Shown here: in pieces, positions 21,413 through 33,470 of the stretch
Layout of the letters: the number at the start of each line of letters is the position of its first letter
How positions within the stretch are numbered: the first letter of the stretch is position 1
Assembly (NCBI GenBank): GCA_016271365.2
Contig: CM057450.1
Coordinates: 1,800,114,967 to 1,800,178,966 of the forward strand
Reading direction: 5' to 3'
Length of the DNA: 64,000 nt
Origin: Neoceratodus forsteri
Lineage: Eukaryota > Chordata > Ceratodontiformes > Ceratodontidae
Program-made: the position numbers and the translations under genes
The notes under the pieces: generated by a model
Database searches by the model: none
What the model was told of the DNA's origin: nothing
What the model saw: the letters and a program-made list of their open reading frames with translations, nothing else

Positions 21413-21730
21413 AAAATATTTTGATGCAAACTGTCACACAATACTAGTAGACAGTCCAGTTACCCACAAAGGAAAATCAAATATGCAGTTATTTCAACCC
21501 TTCTGAAGTTACTCACAAGATAAGCAGGTTGAAAAACCCTTCCTGATTTAAAAACTAAAATTATTAAACACAAAGCAATACCAGTGTAAGACTGTAAAGT
21601 AAGGAAAACCTTCTTCAGATGTAAGCAAGAGTGAGATTTGTTGCAGATTCCTAGTCCAATATAGTATCTCCCATGCAGCTCTCAGTTGCTTCCAAGCACA
21701 CCTTGTTACACAACTTCAAGAAGATGGGCT
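21413..21730. repeat. Direct repeat, copy 2 (period 530 bp)
   Basis: Second copy of the repeat at 20883, differing by scattered substitutions and one- to three-base indels (for example ttgaaaacaccctt against tgaaaaaccctt). The high similarity implies a fairly recent duplication. Confidence 0.88.
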
Positions 21731-21865
21731 ATGTTGTATTACCAACAGCTAGGGCAGCTATTCAGAAACTATTTTGACCTGTTCAGCCTTTGAAATAATC
21801 TGGTATACCATTATTAAATAACAGTACTGTCAGCAGATTAGTTCTTGCTGTTCCTAATGAACACA

Positions 21866-23720
21866 GGGCTGGATATTCAGACTGCATCAGGCAGTGGTAC
21901 AAGCCTGGGCGCAGCACAACTGAGCTGTGCCAGGGCCAGGGCCAGGACCAGGACCAGGCAATATTCAACAGTGATGAGCCATGGCTCAGCACCATTGAAT
22001 ATAGCACAAAGGGTGTACATACTGTGCATGGCGCAGTGGCACTGTGCCAGCACAGGACACAGAGAGGGAGCACAGGGATGCGCCAGCGCAAGTGCAGTTG
22101 TGCTAGGTGCACCACCCACGATATTCAGCCAGTGGCATTCAAATGAGGCCATAATATATGCAAGGTGCAAATGGGGCCATTTGCATGTCATTATGGCCCC
22201 ATTTACATGCAATGCACTGGGTCCCAGTGAATTGCACCTAGCGCCCTGCCAAGCTGCTGCCATCGGGGGTCAGCACCCAGGTGGGCTATTGCAGCCCCCC
22301 ACACTCCCGTATGCTCAATTGCGGGCATCTGTATTAAATAAAGTAATACCTGGTGGTCTAGTGGTCCCCACCACACCTGATCGCGAGCAGTTGTAATTAT
22401 TAAAGAGGTACCTGGTGGTCTAGCGGTACCCAACCAGTATGCCCAATCGCGGACTGTTGTGCAATGTCAGACATACCTGGTGGTCTAGCGGTACTCCCAT
22501 ACACCTGATCATGGACTGTCATATAGATCAAGATGTACCTGGTGGTCAGTGGTACCCCTACCCACCCACCCACACAAGAGGGCCCCCGACCACCCAGCAC
22601 CACCCCGTCATCTGTGGGCGGCAAGCACCCCACCAGCCACCCACCAAATAGCAGCATACAGTGATGATCTGTCGTCTATTGGTCCACAGTGTAGATCAAT
22701 GGGCTTACAGACCATACTACATGGTGACCAGATACGCTGAATGAATGCGCGAATCGACATATCTGGTCCTGTGTAGTACAGTATGGTCTGTAAGCCCATT
22801 GGTCCACACTGTGGACCAATAGGCATACAGACTGTAAGCTGTCATCTCGTGGGCGGCTGGGCGGTATGCAGTGTGCTGCCGCCCACTGGCGATAGGTGTG
22901 TTATGGCCGAGGGCCTGTGGGTGGGTGGGTGGGGAGGGGCACCACTGGACCACCTGTGTATGTCTTGATTTTATACAACAGCCCATGATTGGAGCATATG
23001 GGGGCTGCTATGATCACCAGGTACTACTTTAATAATTACAACTGCCCACGATCAGGCATACTGGGGGGAGGGTTACTGCTAGACCACCAGGTCATTCTTA
23101 CAGTGCACAACAGCCCATGATCGGGCATACGGGGGGGTTACCGCTAGACCACCAGCTCATTCCTACAGTGCACATCAGCCCACGATTGTGCATACAGGGA
23201 GGGAATGGAGTCCACTAGACCACCAGGCATACGTACATGCCTACTACTGCCCATGATCGGGCATTGGGATTGGTGTATGCACACTACTGTCCGTGATTGG
23301 GCATGCGGGGTGGGGGGGACCCTGGACTGCGAGGAGGACAGGGTGCCAGTGGACAGTGGTCCTGCTTGGGTGAGGCCACCCACAGCTGGTGGCTGTGTGT
23401 TGGCGCTTTAATACAGCCACCCACCTGTGGGTGGCCAGCATTTGAGCCTGTTATTTTTGGCTCAACTCTTAGCACTAGTGTGTGGTGCACTGAGTTGCAC
23501 CAGCATATCGCCCACACATCCCGGGCTGAATATCGGGATGTGCCGCATATGCATGGGCACACCCCCTGCATCTGTGCTGCATACATTAACGATGCGCCCC
23601 AGAGCATTGGATGTTGCACTGCACAACATTCTCCTTTGAATATCGTGCCAGGGCACATTGAGGGGTTGTGCATGGCGCAACCCTGTTGTGCCAAGTGCAA
23701 CCCCTTTGAATATCCCGGCC
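21866..23720. mobile_element. Large foldback (palindromic) DNA element
   Basis: The ends are inverted: gggctggatattca at 21866-21879 and tgaatatcccggcc at 23707-23720. The arms, about 0.9 kb each, mirror one another around about 22760, where agtgtagatcaatgggctta is answered by gtaagcccattggtccac. The left arm has four sub-repeats of about 60 bp with tacctggtggtcta (22347, 22409, 22474, 22536); the right arm carries about four inverted ones with agaccaccagg (near 23015-23220). Bases between are GC-rich near the ends. No transposase is seen, so it is non-autonomous. The target-site duplication is not clear. Confidence 0.75.
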
Positions 23721-24491
23721 ACAGTCTATAAGTAAATATTTAACTTATTAATTACACTAGCAATTAGCTTTTTTTTCCTCTTTCTTACTACCCCAACTAC
23801 CCTCTATCTTTACGAATATCTATAGCCCACTTATGCCAAATACAGGCGTATGAATCATATAAACAATTCTATCATATCAATACTAACTAAATATCCAGTC
23901 AATTATTAGCATTATAACTGCAACTATTAGAAACCTTTGTTATTTTGATCTCTTATACACAAGATGTTGGTGTGATATGAGGTGTTAGAAAATCTATTAG
24001 GATTTTATTTGTTTTGAATTTTATTCTGCATCTATCTATCATAATATTACACTACTGTAATATACTGTGAGGTATAAGGAGCATGGATTTATATCCACAC
24101 TTCTTAATTGCTTTCTTTTACTACTCGTGCCCTGATGTGTTGAGAGAGAGCCATGGTACACTCGACCGAGCCATATCTCTCCACGCATCTAAGATGATTA
24201 TGTTTTAGTATTTTATAATACCCTGGTTGTTAAAGTTGTTAATGTTATTACTAAAGAGTTCTAACACAGAGAGATCCACATTCTGGTACTTTAAAACATT
24301 CTTATCCATTATCATTCGTAGGTCCTGTCTACCTTCAAATTGTTATTTTAATCTTATCTATAGGTTAATAACCTCTATTAGGTCTGTAATTGTGCTCTGC
24401 TATGTGCTATCTATTCTCTCCTTTTTGCTCGGTGCATTGGTGCCTGATAATTCCATAAACTCTAATATAATTGGACTTCATATAAGTCATT
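23721..24491. other. AT-rich stretch before the L1/Tx1-like ORF2
   Basis: No ORF1 is recognisable. It may be the inter-ORF or 5' region of the element whose ORF2 starts at 24492. It is rich in pyrimidine runs near 23770-23800. Small open frames have no family signature. Confidence 0.4.
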
Positions 24492-25660
24492 ATGACTGAC
24501 TTACTACTTTACACATGGAATGCAAAGGGACTCAACGAGCCCAGCAAACATAAACAAGTTTTAAATCATCTTAACACAAAGCACAAATGGCATTTTTACA
24601 AGAAACTACGCTATTAGCAGAGGACAACGACAGACTAAAGTGTGACTGGGTCGGTCACGTATATGTATCATCATTTTCTTCTAAAAAACATGGGTCTGCA
24701 ATATTGATTCATAAGAATTTAAAATGGTCTCTTTTAAACACTATTAGTGACACTGAAGGTAGATGGGTGATTGCTTCCTTTGACACTCCCTCTGGACCTT
24801 TGACTTTAGTTAATGTCTATGCTCCTAACTCTGATACCCCTGAATCCTTTCTTAACTTAGCCCAACAAATAACTTTGAATAATTTAAACAACTTCCCTAT
24901 CCTAATGGATGGAGACCTAAATCTTACACTAGATGCATGTTTAGATAGAAGTAATTCATCTTCCAATGCACATCTCAGAAGCATAGATGCCCTTTCATTA
25001 ATGAAAGACTTTGAGTTATCAGATATCTGGAGACTCTTTCATCCCAGAGACTGAGAAGTTACATTTTATTGCTCTCTCCACAAATCTTACACTAGGATCG
25101 ACTACTAGCTCACGTCACCTAATATCACTGAAAATATAATTGACTCTACTATTTTGCCTTTACTTATATCTGATCACTCACCTGTTAAATTGCATCTTAT
25201 TTGGGGCTCCCCTCCACTTAAATCCCCCTCCTGACGTCTAGATCCATTATTGCTTAAAGACCCAGAATTCTTACTCTGGATCAGAACCCAAATACAAGAT
25301 TTTTATTTCATAACAAACCCTGAGATACTTCCATGGGTATAACTTGGGAAGCACTCAAGGCCACAATTCATGGAAAATCATAAGCTGTACTGCCCACCAG
25401 AAGAAATTAAGAGAACAACAACTCAATACTATGGAAAAACAAATTAAAATTAAAGAAGCTCAATATTTTGCTACTTCACACCCCAATCCCAATTCTTCTC
25501 TCCATTTAGAGATATTGCAATTACACATGCAAATTAATGAACTTATCTCTCATAAAACAGAAATAGCTTTGTTTAAGCTCAAACACAAATACTGGGAAAG
25601 GGGTGACAAGGGTGGTAAAATATTAGTTTACCATCTAAAATCCCAACAAATGGAATGACA
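24492..25660 (+). pseudogene. L1/Tx1-like endonuclease domain and linker
   Basis: The start ATG at 24492 gives MTDLLLYTWNAKGLNEPSKH, the usual opening of the apurinic-type endonuclease. A one-base shift near 24585 leads to AFLQETTLL (the QET box), then GSAILIHKNLKW, GRWVIASFDTP, LTLVNVYAPNSDTP near 24805-24840 and FPILMDGDLNL near 24893-24925, where the usual GDFN reads GDLN. The linker with KTEIALFKLKHKYWERGDKG lies near 25555-25610; YWExGDK is a typical pre-RT box. The nuclease nicks target DNA to prime reverse transcription. Stops occur at 25052 and elsewhere. Confidence 0.82.
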
Positions 25661-25792
25661 TACAGCTGGCTTAAAAGATAACCTTGGTCAAATACGCACC
25701 AACAATCCTTCTATAAATAATATCATGGTGTAATTTTATAAAAAGTTATATTCACCCCATCCCCTCCACAGTCTATTTTAATTCAAAATTTC

Positions 25793-26963
25793 TTGGAAAA
25801 AATAACACTTCACCATCTTTCTAAACATGAAACAGAACTATTAGATAAACTCTTCATGGCACAAGAGATCCAAAATGCACCATCAGCTCTTACAACTGGC
25901 AAAACTCCCAGAGGAGATGGTTTCCTTGTAGACTTTTATAAATCTCTTGCTGATTTACTTTGCCCTCTACTTTGTAAAGTGTTCCCAGAATCCAACTGTC
26001 TCAGTAAGTTACCTTCAACTATGACTGAAGCAATTATTACAGTGCTTCCAAAGAAAGATAAAGACCCCTCTTTACCATCCACTTATTGCCCGATATCCCT
26101 ACTTAATACTGACGGTAAAATATTTGCTAAACTCTTAACACTGCATCTGGAACCCCTTGTTCCCAAATTAGTTCATCAATCTCAGACAGGTTTTGTTAAA
26201 GATAGGGTCGGTTCAAACCACTTATGCTCCTTATTTAATCTCATGTATAAAGCCAAAACCCTCAAATCCCCTGCAGCAGCAATTGCTGTTGATTTTGAAA
26301 CAGCTTTTTATTCTTTAAATTGGAATTTTCTATATCAGGTTTTATTACATTTGGGTACCAGTGATCAGTTTTGTTCTTGGATTAAATTACTTTATACCCT
26401 TCCCTCTGCAAAGGTCCTCACCAGTTCTATGTTATCCCCATCATTCCACTTTGCCAAAGGATTGTCCCCTATCCCCGTCCCTATTTATTCTAACCCTTGA
26501 ACCCTTGACAGCTACCCTTCAAAAAACCGGCAACCTAAGAGGCATTTTTATTGGTGGTTCTCAATATACCTCACTGTCTTATGCTGATGATCTTCTAATC
26601 CTTTTAGAAAATTTAGAGTCTGCCGCCTAATCCCTTGCACATTTACTTAATAAGTTTACTGAACTTTCTGGGTTAGCAGTAAACTACAAAAAATCTGAAG
26701 TGTTACTCTTGAATACCTTCTGTAAACCTAACATGAATGATCCCCTAGGATTTTATTGGGCCCCTCAAGGTATTACATATTTAGGCATTAAGATTCTACC
26801 GAACTTGGACAGGATTTGGGAAGCGAACCTCAACCCTCTACTATCTGACATTAAAACGACTTTAGACAGATGGAAGCTTCTGAATTTATCTTTCTCTAGT
26901 AAGATAGCTGCCATTAAAATGTCCATAACATCAAAAATACTTAACTTTTTGTCAGTATTCTGA
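25793..26963 (+). pseudogene. L1/Tx1-like reverse transcriptase domain
   Basis: The open stretch at 25793-26500 reads TGKTPRGDGFLVDFYKSL, EAIITVLPKKDKDPS, YCPISLLNTDGKIFAKLL, HQSQTGFVKDR and motif A as IAVDFETAFYSLNW. After a frameshift near 26460 come LRGIFIGGSQ and the catalytic YADDLLILL with YADD at 26580-26591. Then VNYKKSEVL and YLGIKILP (near 26780) and a basic thumb LDRWKLLNLSFSSKIAAIK. This is the L1/Tx1 group, separate from CR1 and L2 in the window. The YADD box is intact, but shifts and stops make it dead. Confidence 0.87.
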
Positions 26964-26999
26964 TAATCTTACCTTCCCCCTTTCTGGCTAAAATAGATA

Positions 27000-28262
27000 A
27001 ATTAATAGGCAACTTTATCTGGGATGGTTGTATTCCAAGGTTCGGTCATAATAAACTCTGATCCCATTGGTCCAGAGGCGATTTTGGTTTGTCCTGGTTT
27101 TTAGCTTATTTATGGGCCTTTCAAGCCTCTCAAAGTATTAGATGGTTCACCAAACCAACATAAAAAAAAACTATGGGTGGATATGGAATCTTTGCTGACC
27201 TGAGTAATATCCCTACTACTTTTATTTATAATACCCTAACCTCTAAATTAAGGAAACACCCCATTATTGCCTCATTGGTTTATTATTGGTTCGAACTGTA
27301 TAAATGGCTAAAATTCAGTCCAACCCCTGCTTTCCATACCCCCATTTGGGGAAACCGTAATATCAACCTCGATAACCACCCACTGTTCTGCCTCTCTTGG
27401 AAGAACAGAGGAATATATTTTCTGGGCAATATCTTAATTAATAACTCTCTAACCCTGAATTCATTTTCTGAATCACAAAATAAATGGGGCATACCTAGGC
27501 ATGAGTTTTGGAAGTTTTTACAACTTCGCTGTGCATTGTCAACTTCACTACAAAAATGATCTAGACAACCCCTTATTGCATACCTCTCAACTGTACCACA
27601 TTACGAGGAACATTCCTCATTGTACTTCACAAAAGTTCCCTATTCCACATCGTGAGGACTTGTTCCACATTCAGCATTAACACCGTAAAGCAAAAATCTA
27701 TAGGAAATGATGCAAAAAATATATTATTCAATTAATAACACACTTTCTGGACATAAATGCAAACCTTTTAACAGTGTTCTGAGCCTCCAAGGTAAAGATT
27801 TGATTAAGTGTTCCACATTTTGCTCATTTGTTTCACATTTTGAGAGGCAATGTTCCACATTTGGGGGACACAAGATTGACAGGTATGCCTTATTGATAAT
27901 CATGTCACCCTGTGGACTGGCGCTTTGTCTCGTTTAATTAGTAGACTATATAAAAATATCAGAGACAATTTACCAGACCAGTCATATGTAGCAAAAACTA
28001 AATGGAGTGCAACCTTACAATACACTATAACTGACACCCAATGGAGCAAATGTTGGACTTTCTGTCACAATACCTTTAAGGATGTACGCAGTATGCTTAT
28101 CCAATTTTAAATTCTCCACCTTTGGTACAGAACCCCATCAATGCTGTACCGTTTTGACTAATACCGAATGATCACTGTTGGCACTATAATGCCCCAGGTG
28201 GTGATTTATTACACATTTTATGGTTATGTAAACCTATTTATAAAGTATAGCAGTCTATCTAT
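27000..28262 (+). pseudogene. L1/Tx1-like ORF2 C-terminal region
   Basis: Readable pieces: GNFIWDGCIPRFGHNKL near 27010, GDFGLSWFLAYLWAFQASQ near 27075-27130, MGGYGIFADLSNI at 27173, PIWGNRNINLDNHP near 27340, KNRGIYFLGNIL near 27400. At 28180-28250 HYWHYNAPGGDLLHILWLCK is the Cys-His-like terminal box. The C-terminal region helps bind element RNA. It is the second piece before the CR1-A insertion. Confidence 0.75.
28255..28262. repeat. Target-site duplication of CR1-A, left copy
   Basis: ctatctat here equals ctatctat at 33548-33555. Counting it once restores one frame of the host LINE across the insertion. The following (ATCT)n-like run makes the exact edge uncertain by a few bases. Confidence 0.7.
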
Positions 28263-28445
28263 CTATCTAGTCTATCTAGCAGTCTATGTCAGACAGGAGC
28301 ACACAGGGAGCTGCAGAGGGAACTGTGGATATCTCTTGTTCTCCTAGTCCAAAGGCTTCCAAGTGCTGAAGAACTGAAGCTACTCACACTCCCGTGTGAT
28401 TCTGAATCATTATCAGGAGGTGGTGTGTTGGAGACTGAAACAGCT

Positions 28446-28729
28446 CATCTCCTAGTCTCTCTGCATTGCTAACAGGTACTGCCTACTGTTAAATTCAAGG
28501 TCTGTTTTGACAGGGAAATCAGTGTAGAGGCATTTTTTAAGCGCCCTTTTAGAGGGCTTGGAAAACTGGGCAGGCATTGCTCCTCAGTGTTCAAAAGGCA
28601 GCCCTTTGCAGCTGCTTTTGGTGCTGGCTAACTCGCCTTTATAAAGGTGAGCTATATACATTGCCCGGCCCCACTGTTTTGCTTTGTTGTCTCCTTTGAT
28701 CACCATAGCAACTGGTGACGTCAGCACGA
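28446..28729 (+). promoter_or_regulatory. CR1-A 5' UTR monomer 1 (promoter-like)
   Basis: Unit 1 of a tandem pair (period 324 bp). It contains a perfect CREB/ATF site TGACGTCA at 28716-28723 and is followed by gctataaaa near 28733, a TATA-like word. The words ctagtctctctgcattgc, tgacagggaaatcagtg and cccggccccactgtttt recur in unit 2. Repeated 5' monomers are known as promoters in mouse L1; the role here is inferred. Confidence 0.7.
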
Positions 28730-28769
28730 GAGGGCTATAAAACTGTGGGCTCCAGAGAGCTTTTTAGAT

Positions 28770-29049
28770 CATCTCCTAGTCTCTCTGCATTGCTAACAGG
28801 TACAGCCTACTGTTTAAATTCAAGGACTGTTTTGACAGGGAAATCAGTGTAGAGGCATTTTTAAACCCCTTTTAGAGGCTTGGAAAACTAGGTGAGCATT
28901 GCTCCTCAGTGCTCAAAGGCAGCCCTTTGCAGCTGCTTTTGGTGTTAAGCTAACTAGCCTTTATAAGTGAACTATATACAATGCCCGGCCCCACTGTTTT
29001 GCTTTATTGTCTCCTTTGACCACCATAGCAACTGGTGACGCCAGCACGT
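28770..29049 (+). promoter_or_regulatory. CR1-A 5' UTR monomer 2
   Basis: Second unit, similar to the first throughout. The CRE word is altered to tgacgcca (29036-29043). Right after it lies a CpG-rich stretch (29045-29150) that ends in the short leader of ORF1. CpG density here is the highest of the element. Confidence 0.75.
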
Positions 29050-29305
29050 AGCTACATAACCAAGTCGGCCCAGTGAGCGGAGTCGGTTAACGGAGCGAGG
29101 CAACGCGGGCAGAGGCCAGCGGCGTCCATAGGCGGAAGAAGGTGGAAGGTGACACTGTGTTTTCCAGACAATCAATACTATTCCTATACTCTATTGTAGC
29201 TTGTTTTAAGCTTTACTGTATTTTGTTCAACAGACAGCTTGAGAAGTCAAATACCTTCATAAACTGTAATATACCATCTTGGAGTTAAACTTACTATGTA
29301 AAAAT

Positions 29306-30630
29306 ATGGAAGATATTACTCAAATAAACAAAGAGTGCTTTGGTTGCAGATGTCAATCCTGTAATATGTACTTAATATCTGAGATAAACAACGTCACCTT
29401 GCCCTTTACCTGTGTTAAATGTAAGTTAACCATGATTTAACTGCCGAATTGAAATTGTTTAACAATAGGTTAAGCTTTTTAGAGACCAGCCAACAGGAAA
29501 TGTCTAGTAGATTTAAAAATCAAATTAGTGATATTTCCCAACCCACCAAAGTACATGTGGTAGGCAAAAAGCCCAAACATCAGGGAAAAAAACTTAGACC
29601 ATTATCAAAATGCCAGAAGGCAAATGAAATTATCACCACTTGTCAAGAACCTATTGAAATACCCCCTGCACAAAAGAAAAATAAAAAAGTTAGTATTAAG
29701 AGAACAAGGGAAGAAGATCCATCTGATAATGCAGATGAAGATTGGCACACTTTACAAATTCAAAAAAATCCAAAAAAGGGCAGAAGAGCAGACCAATTTA
29801 CGGTTTCTACTTTCAATTCCTTTGATCCCTTAACATATATCTCAGATACAGGCCATGATCCAGAAACAATAAGTGTCCCCATTTCTGAAAAATTTGAAAA
29901 TATAGAAAACCCAATATTTACTATAACAAATATGAATCTTTCAAATGCAGAGTTTAATTCTTCACCTCTTTTTCCCAGCAATCTACAAAATGTTACTGAC
30001 ACCAGAGAGGCCAAAAAACATGACCAAGTTGATGCAAATCCTTGATTTCACTAGAAAATTGTGACAACTTGGACCTAAATCAAGATGATGTTTGGAAAAA
30101 GACAGGTTATAGTGCTAGGAGACTCTATCATCAAACATATTTATAGAATCATTTGCAACCCTGACAACACAAATAGAACTCTTTCAAGCTTCAGGTGCTG
30201 GCATTATGATATCACAGAGATGTCCAGCAACATCTTACAAAACTCAGGTTTTAAACCTTTGGTAATAGTTCACATAGGGGCCAACAATGTTCTAAAAGTT
30301 CTTCTCAAAACTAAAAGAAGATTATGTTGCATTAACAAACAAATTATTGGATTTAGGATGTGAGTAGTCCTATCTGAAATCTTGCCTATTCCAGGAGCAA
30401 ATCTTTCCCAACAATGTAAAATGAGAGAAATAAATAATTGGTTGAGATGTTGGTGTCTTAAACAAGATATACAATGTATAACTCACTGGGAGGACTTTTA
30501 TGGTAAATCAAACCTCTATTGTTGGGACGGACTCCATCTCAGCAGGAGGGGTAGTAGGCTATTGGGTGAAAGCATAGTGCATTCTATCAATAGTTTAAAC
30601 TTCCAGCAAGGGGGGAGTTGTATGTTCTAG
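29306..30630 (+). pseudogene. CR1-A ORF1: Cys-rich N-terminus, coiled coil, SGNH esterase
   Basis: From ATG 29306 the protein reads MEDITQINKECFGCRCQSC with further Cys pairs (TCVKC), a zinc-finger-like start. A one-base deletion near 29432 shifts to a frame with LKLFNNRLSFLETSQQEM, a short coiled coil, then a polar linker. The esterase starts RQVIVLGDSIIKHI with GDS at 30118-30126, continues VIVHIGANNVLK near 30260-30300, and ends with DGLHLSRRGSRLLGES, DGLHLS at 30526-30543. Ser, Asp and His of the catalytic triad are all present. Stops at 30043 and 30361 and frame changes near 30045-30085 break it. CR1 ORF1 proteins bind RNA or lipid esters; the function of the esterase is not settled. Confidence 0.83.
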
Positions 30631-30699
30631 ATTCAACTCTTGAACCTCAATTTTTCAACTATTCTTCAAACCCTGCATCCATAATCAACCATAAATTCC

Positions 30700-31890
30700 C
30701 CCAAATGAACACTACTGGTGTCATTTCTAAACCAAATATAAATATTATATTAACTAATGCCAGAAGTCTACGTAACAAAAAGAAGAACTTACTTACATCC
30801 TTCAAGCACAAAAAATATCAATTTGTGGAGTTACTGAAACTTGGTATAAGGATGAAGACTGGAACACTGACATAAAGGGATATAATAAGTTTTACATAAA
30901 CCGAAATGAAAATAAAAAGGGAGGAGGTGTTGTATTATACATTGATGAATACTTGAAAGCAAACACAATTAAAACTAAAACAAGTAATAATAAGAGCTTA
31001 TGGGTCAAAATTTTCTCCCCATAGTCCACTAGTAATTGGCTAATATATATAGATCTCCTAGTTTAACCAATGATGAAAATCAAAGTTTAATAGAAGAAAT
31101 ATCTGAGGTACACATTGATACTCCTATATACTGATGGGTGATTTCAATCTTCCAGCTGTCAACTGGGACAATTATACATCAGCTTCAAATACTGAAAAGA
31201 TGTTTATGGATACTTTTCTTGATCTAACCTAGAACAAATAGTTAATAAACCTACCGTGGTAACAATATCCTTGACATTGTACTCACCAATGTTAATGAGA
31301 AAATTGATAACATCAAATACTTCTCCTCTGGTGATAGTGATCATTGCATGGTCAATTATGAATACGTAGCAGACTTTCCAAGCACAAATGGCATTACTAA
31401 AATCAAAAACTTTAATAAAGCAAACTATAAAAAAAAAATGATTTTTTTATCTAAATGGAATTGGGAGACAGAACTAAATAACCTAAATTTATTACAAATT
31501 TGGGATTTAATTAATAACAAAATCAATACCTGCCTCTCAAATTGGGTTCCTTATAGAATGAAGTACTGCAACAATAAACGTGTCCCTCTTTGGTGGTCCT
31601 CAAAAATTAAGAAACAATTACAAAAAAAAAAGAAAACTATATAGAAAATATAAAAAAGTTAATTCCAACAGTCTCCTGGAAAAATACAAAATTGCAGCCA
31701 AAAAATTAAAACACATGATTAAATCATCTAAATCTAAAATTGAATTCAACTTAGTTACTAAAGTTAAAGACAACAAAAAACAATTTTATAATTATATTGG
31801 TTCCATGAAAGAAAGAAATCATACAATTGGACCCTTTAACATCAATGATATACCTATTTTAGATGAAACAACTACTGCTACATTCTAAAT
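30700..31890 (+). pseudogene. CR1-A ORF2, endonuclease domain and linker
   Basis: NINIILTNARSLRNK near 30737-30780 opens the endonuclease. In a shifted frame GVTETWYKDEDW (near 30826), then NKKGGGVVLYIDEYLKAN near 30913-30965, follow. The GDFN box reads MGDFNLPAVNW near 31134-31166, and SSGDSDHCMV near 31324-31353 carries the SDH box. The basic linker WWSSKIKKQLQKKKK lies near 31590-31640, and KDNKKQFYNYIGSMK near 31768-31812. The GDFN and SDH active-site boxes are intact although frames change at least three times. Confidence 0.8.
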
Positions 31891-31977
31891 GAGACATTTC
31901 TAAAAGTTTTTGAAACTAAGGAAGCTGCAAATACGCCTCTTCTAGTAAATAATTCTAGTTTTCTTGTTTTTACAAAA

Positions 31978-33470
31978 ATGGAGGTTGAAAAACAAATTAA
32001 ATCTTTAAAATCAAACAGCACTCCTGGTCCTGATGGTATTCCACCCAGATTTTTACAAAAAATTAGTCATTCAATTTCTGGTCCTCTAGCCGTGTTATTT
32101 AATTCATCAATCAGAGAAAGCAAAGTTGTTCAGGCTTGGAGGGAGGCTATAGTTACACCCATATATAAGGATGGATCCAAACATGACCCTAACAATTATC
32201 GGCCCATAAGCCTGACTTCCATCATAGGCAAAATTATGGAAAGATTGCTTAAAGCCCATATTATAGATCATTTAGAAAGAAATAAAATAGTAGATATCTT
32301 TCAACACGGTTTTGTGACTGAAAGATCAGTTTTGACCAACCTACTACATTTTTTGAACCAGTAAGCGCTGCCTTGGACTTGGGTATTCCGGTAGATGTAA
32401 TATTTTTGGATTTTTCCAAAGCTTTTGATAAAGTATCACATAAAGTCTTACTACAAGAATTGGTCAAAATTAAGTTGCAACCTAATATTATAAACTGGAT
32501 ACAGTCATGGTTGGAAAACAGAACTCAACAGGTATCAGTCAAGGGTCACCTGTCTGCAATGGGTGTGTGACTAGTGGTGTTCCCAGGCTCCGTCCTGGTC
32601 CGATACTGTTTAATATTATGGTCTCTACACTGCCTACTACTGATAAGATATGGGTCACAAAATATGCTGATGACTGTAAATGGGTAGTTTGGTAAGCACC
32701 TTTCATGATAAATGCTCCATACAAAATCATTTAAACAACCTATCAAACTGGGCAAAGGCTTATGGTATGTTTTAATGTTGACAAATGTAAAGTCTTACAT
32801 TTGGGCAAAAATAACATCCCCTTCAATTATTCCTTAAACAATGTTTATCTAAAAAGTATTTTGGAAGAAAAGGATTTGGGTGTCATAATCTCAGATAATT
32901 TAACTTTCGAAAAAATAATATAATTAACGTTAAAAAATTTAATAAAATAATTGGTTCTATTTTAAGCAATATCAAAAGTAAGAGACTCCAAGGTTATTAT
33001 GCCACTCTACACCAGTCTGGTACGTCCCCACTTGGAATACTGCTCTCAATTTTGTGCACTAACTTCTATAAGGGGTTTAAAACTCGCTGAGGGTGTTCAG
33101 CGTAAATTCACTAAAAAAGCATCATCTTTACATAGTAATAGTTACGAAGATAGATTAAAAAAACTTAACCTCTTTTCTGTAAAATACAGACAAATAAGGG
33201 GTGACTTAATATTGGTATATCAAACCTTAAAAATGATTATTTAAGAACCACAATTGGACTTACTACTGCCTCCAACGTCAAATCAACTAGGAGTCATGGT
33301 TATAAACTCATTGGAGAAAAATGTATATCCACTAGAAGGAGTCTATTTTTCACACAGAGAGTTGTGAGTTTGTGGAATAACTTACCTGTAAATGTCGTTA
33401 ATAGTGATAATTTAAATACCTTTAAGCAAAGATTGGATAAACATATGGGAAACAAAAAATTTGATTTCCA
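31978..33470 (+). pseudogene. CR1-A ORF2, reverse transcriptase and C-terminus
   Basis: Frames between 31978 and 32700 read SNSTPGPDGIPPRFLQKI, NNYRPISLTSIIGKIMERLL, HGFVTERSVLTNLLHFL, motif A IFLDFSKAFDKVSHKVLLQE, then a damaged SGVP block and KYADDCKW with YADD at 32663-32674. The C-terminal region has YTSLVRPHLEYCSQFCALTS near 33006-33065, then QRKFTKKAS, and LWNNLPVNVVNSDNLNTF near 33367-33420. The YADDC form matches the copy at 1-1356, while CR1-B uses FADDT. Frame breaks occur at 32364, 32570 and 32695. Confidence 0.85.

Larger units (their letters stand above)
24492..28262 (+). mobile_element. L1/Tx1-like LINE ORF2, 5' part (split by CR1-A)
   Basis: Endonuclease, RT and most of the C-terminal region run in order, then coding is cut at 28262 by a 5.3-kb CR1-A insertion and resumes at 33548. 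The last codons before the break read KPIYKV then QSIY; the first after it read YHLASKFAGHTISFDPKYF. This gives one continuous frame when the duplicated ctatctat is counted once. The 5' boundary is unclear. Confidence 0.85.

Noticed and set aside
22200..23731. Several open frames of 60-140 codons on both strands in the foldback element
   Set aside because: They mirror each other because the DNA is palindromic and GC-rich; no domain or family signature is seen.
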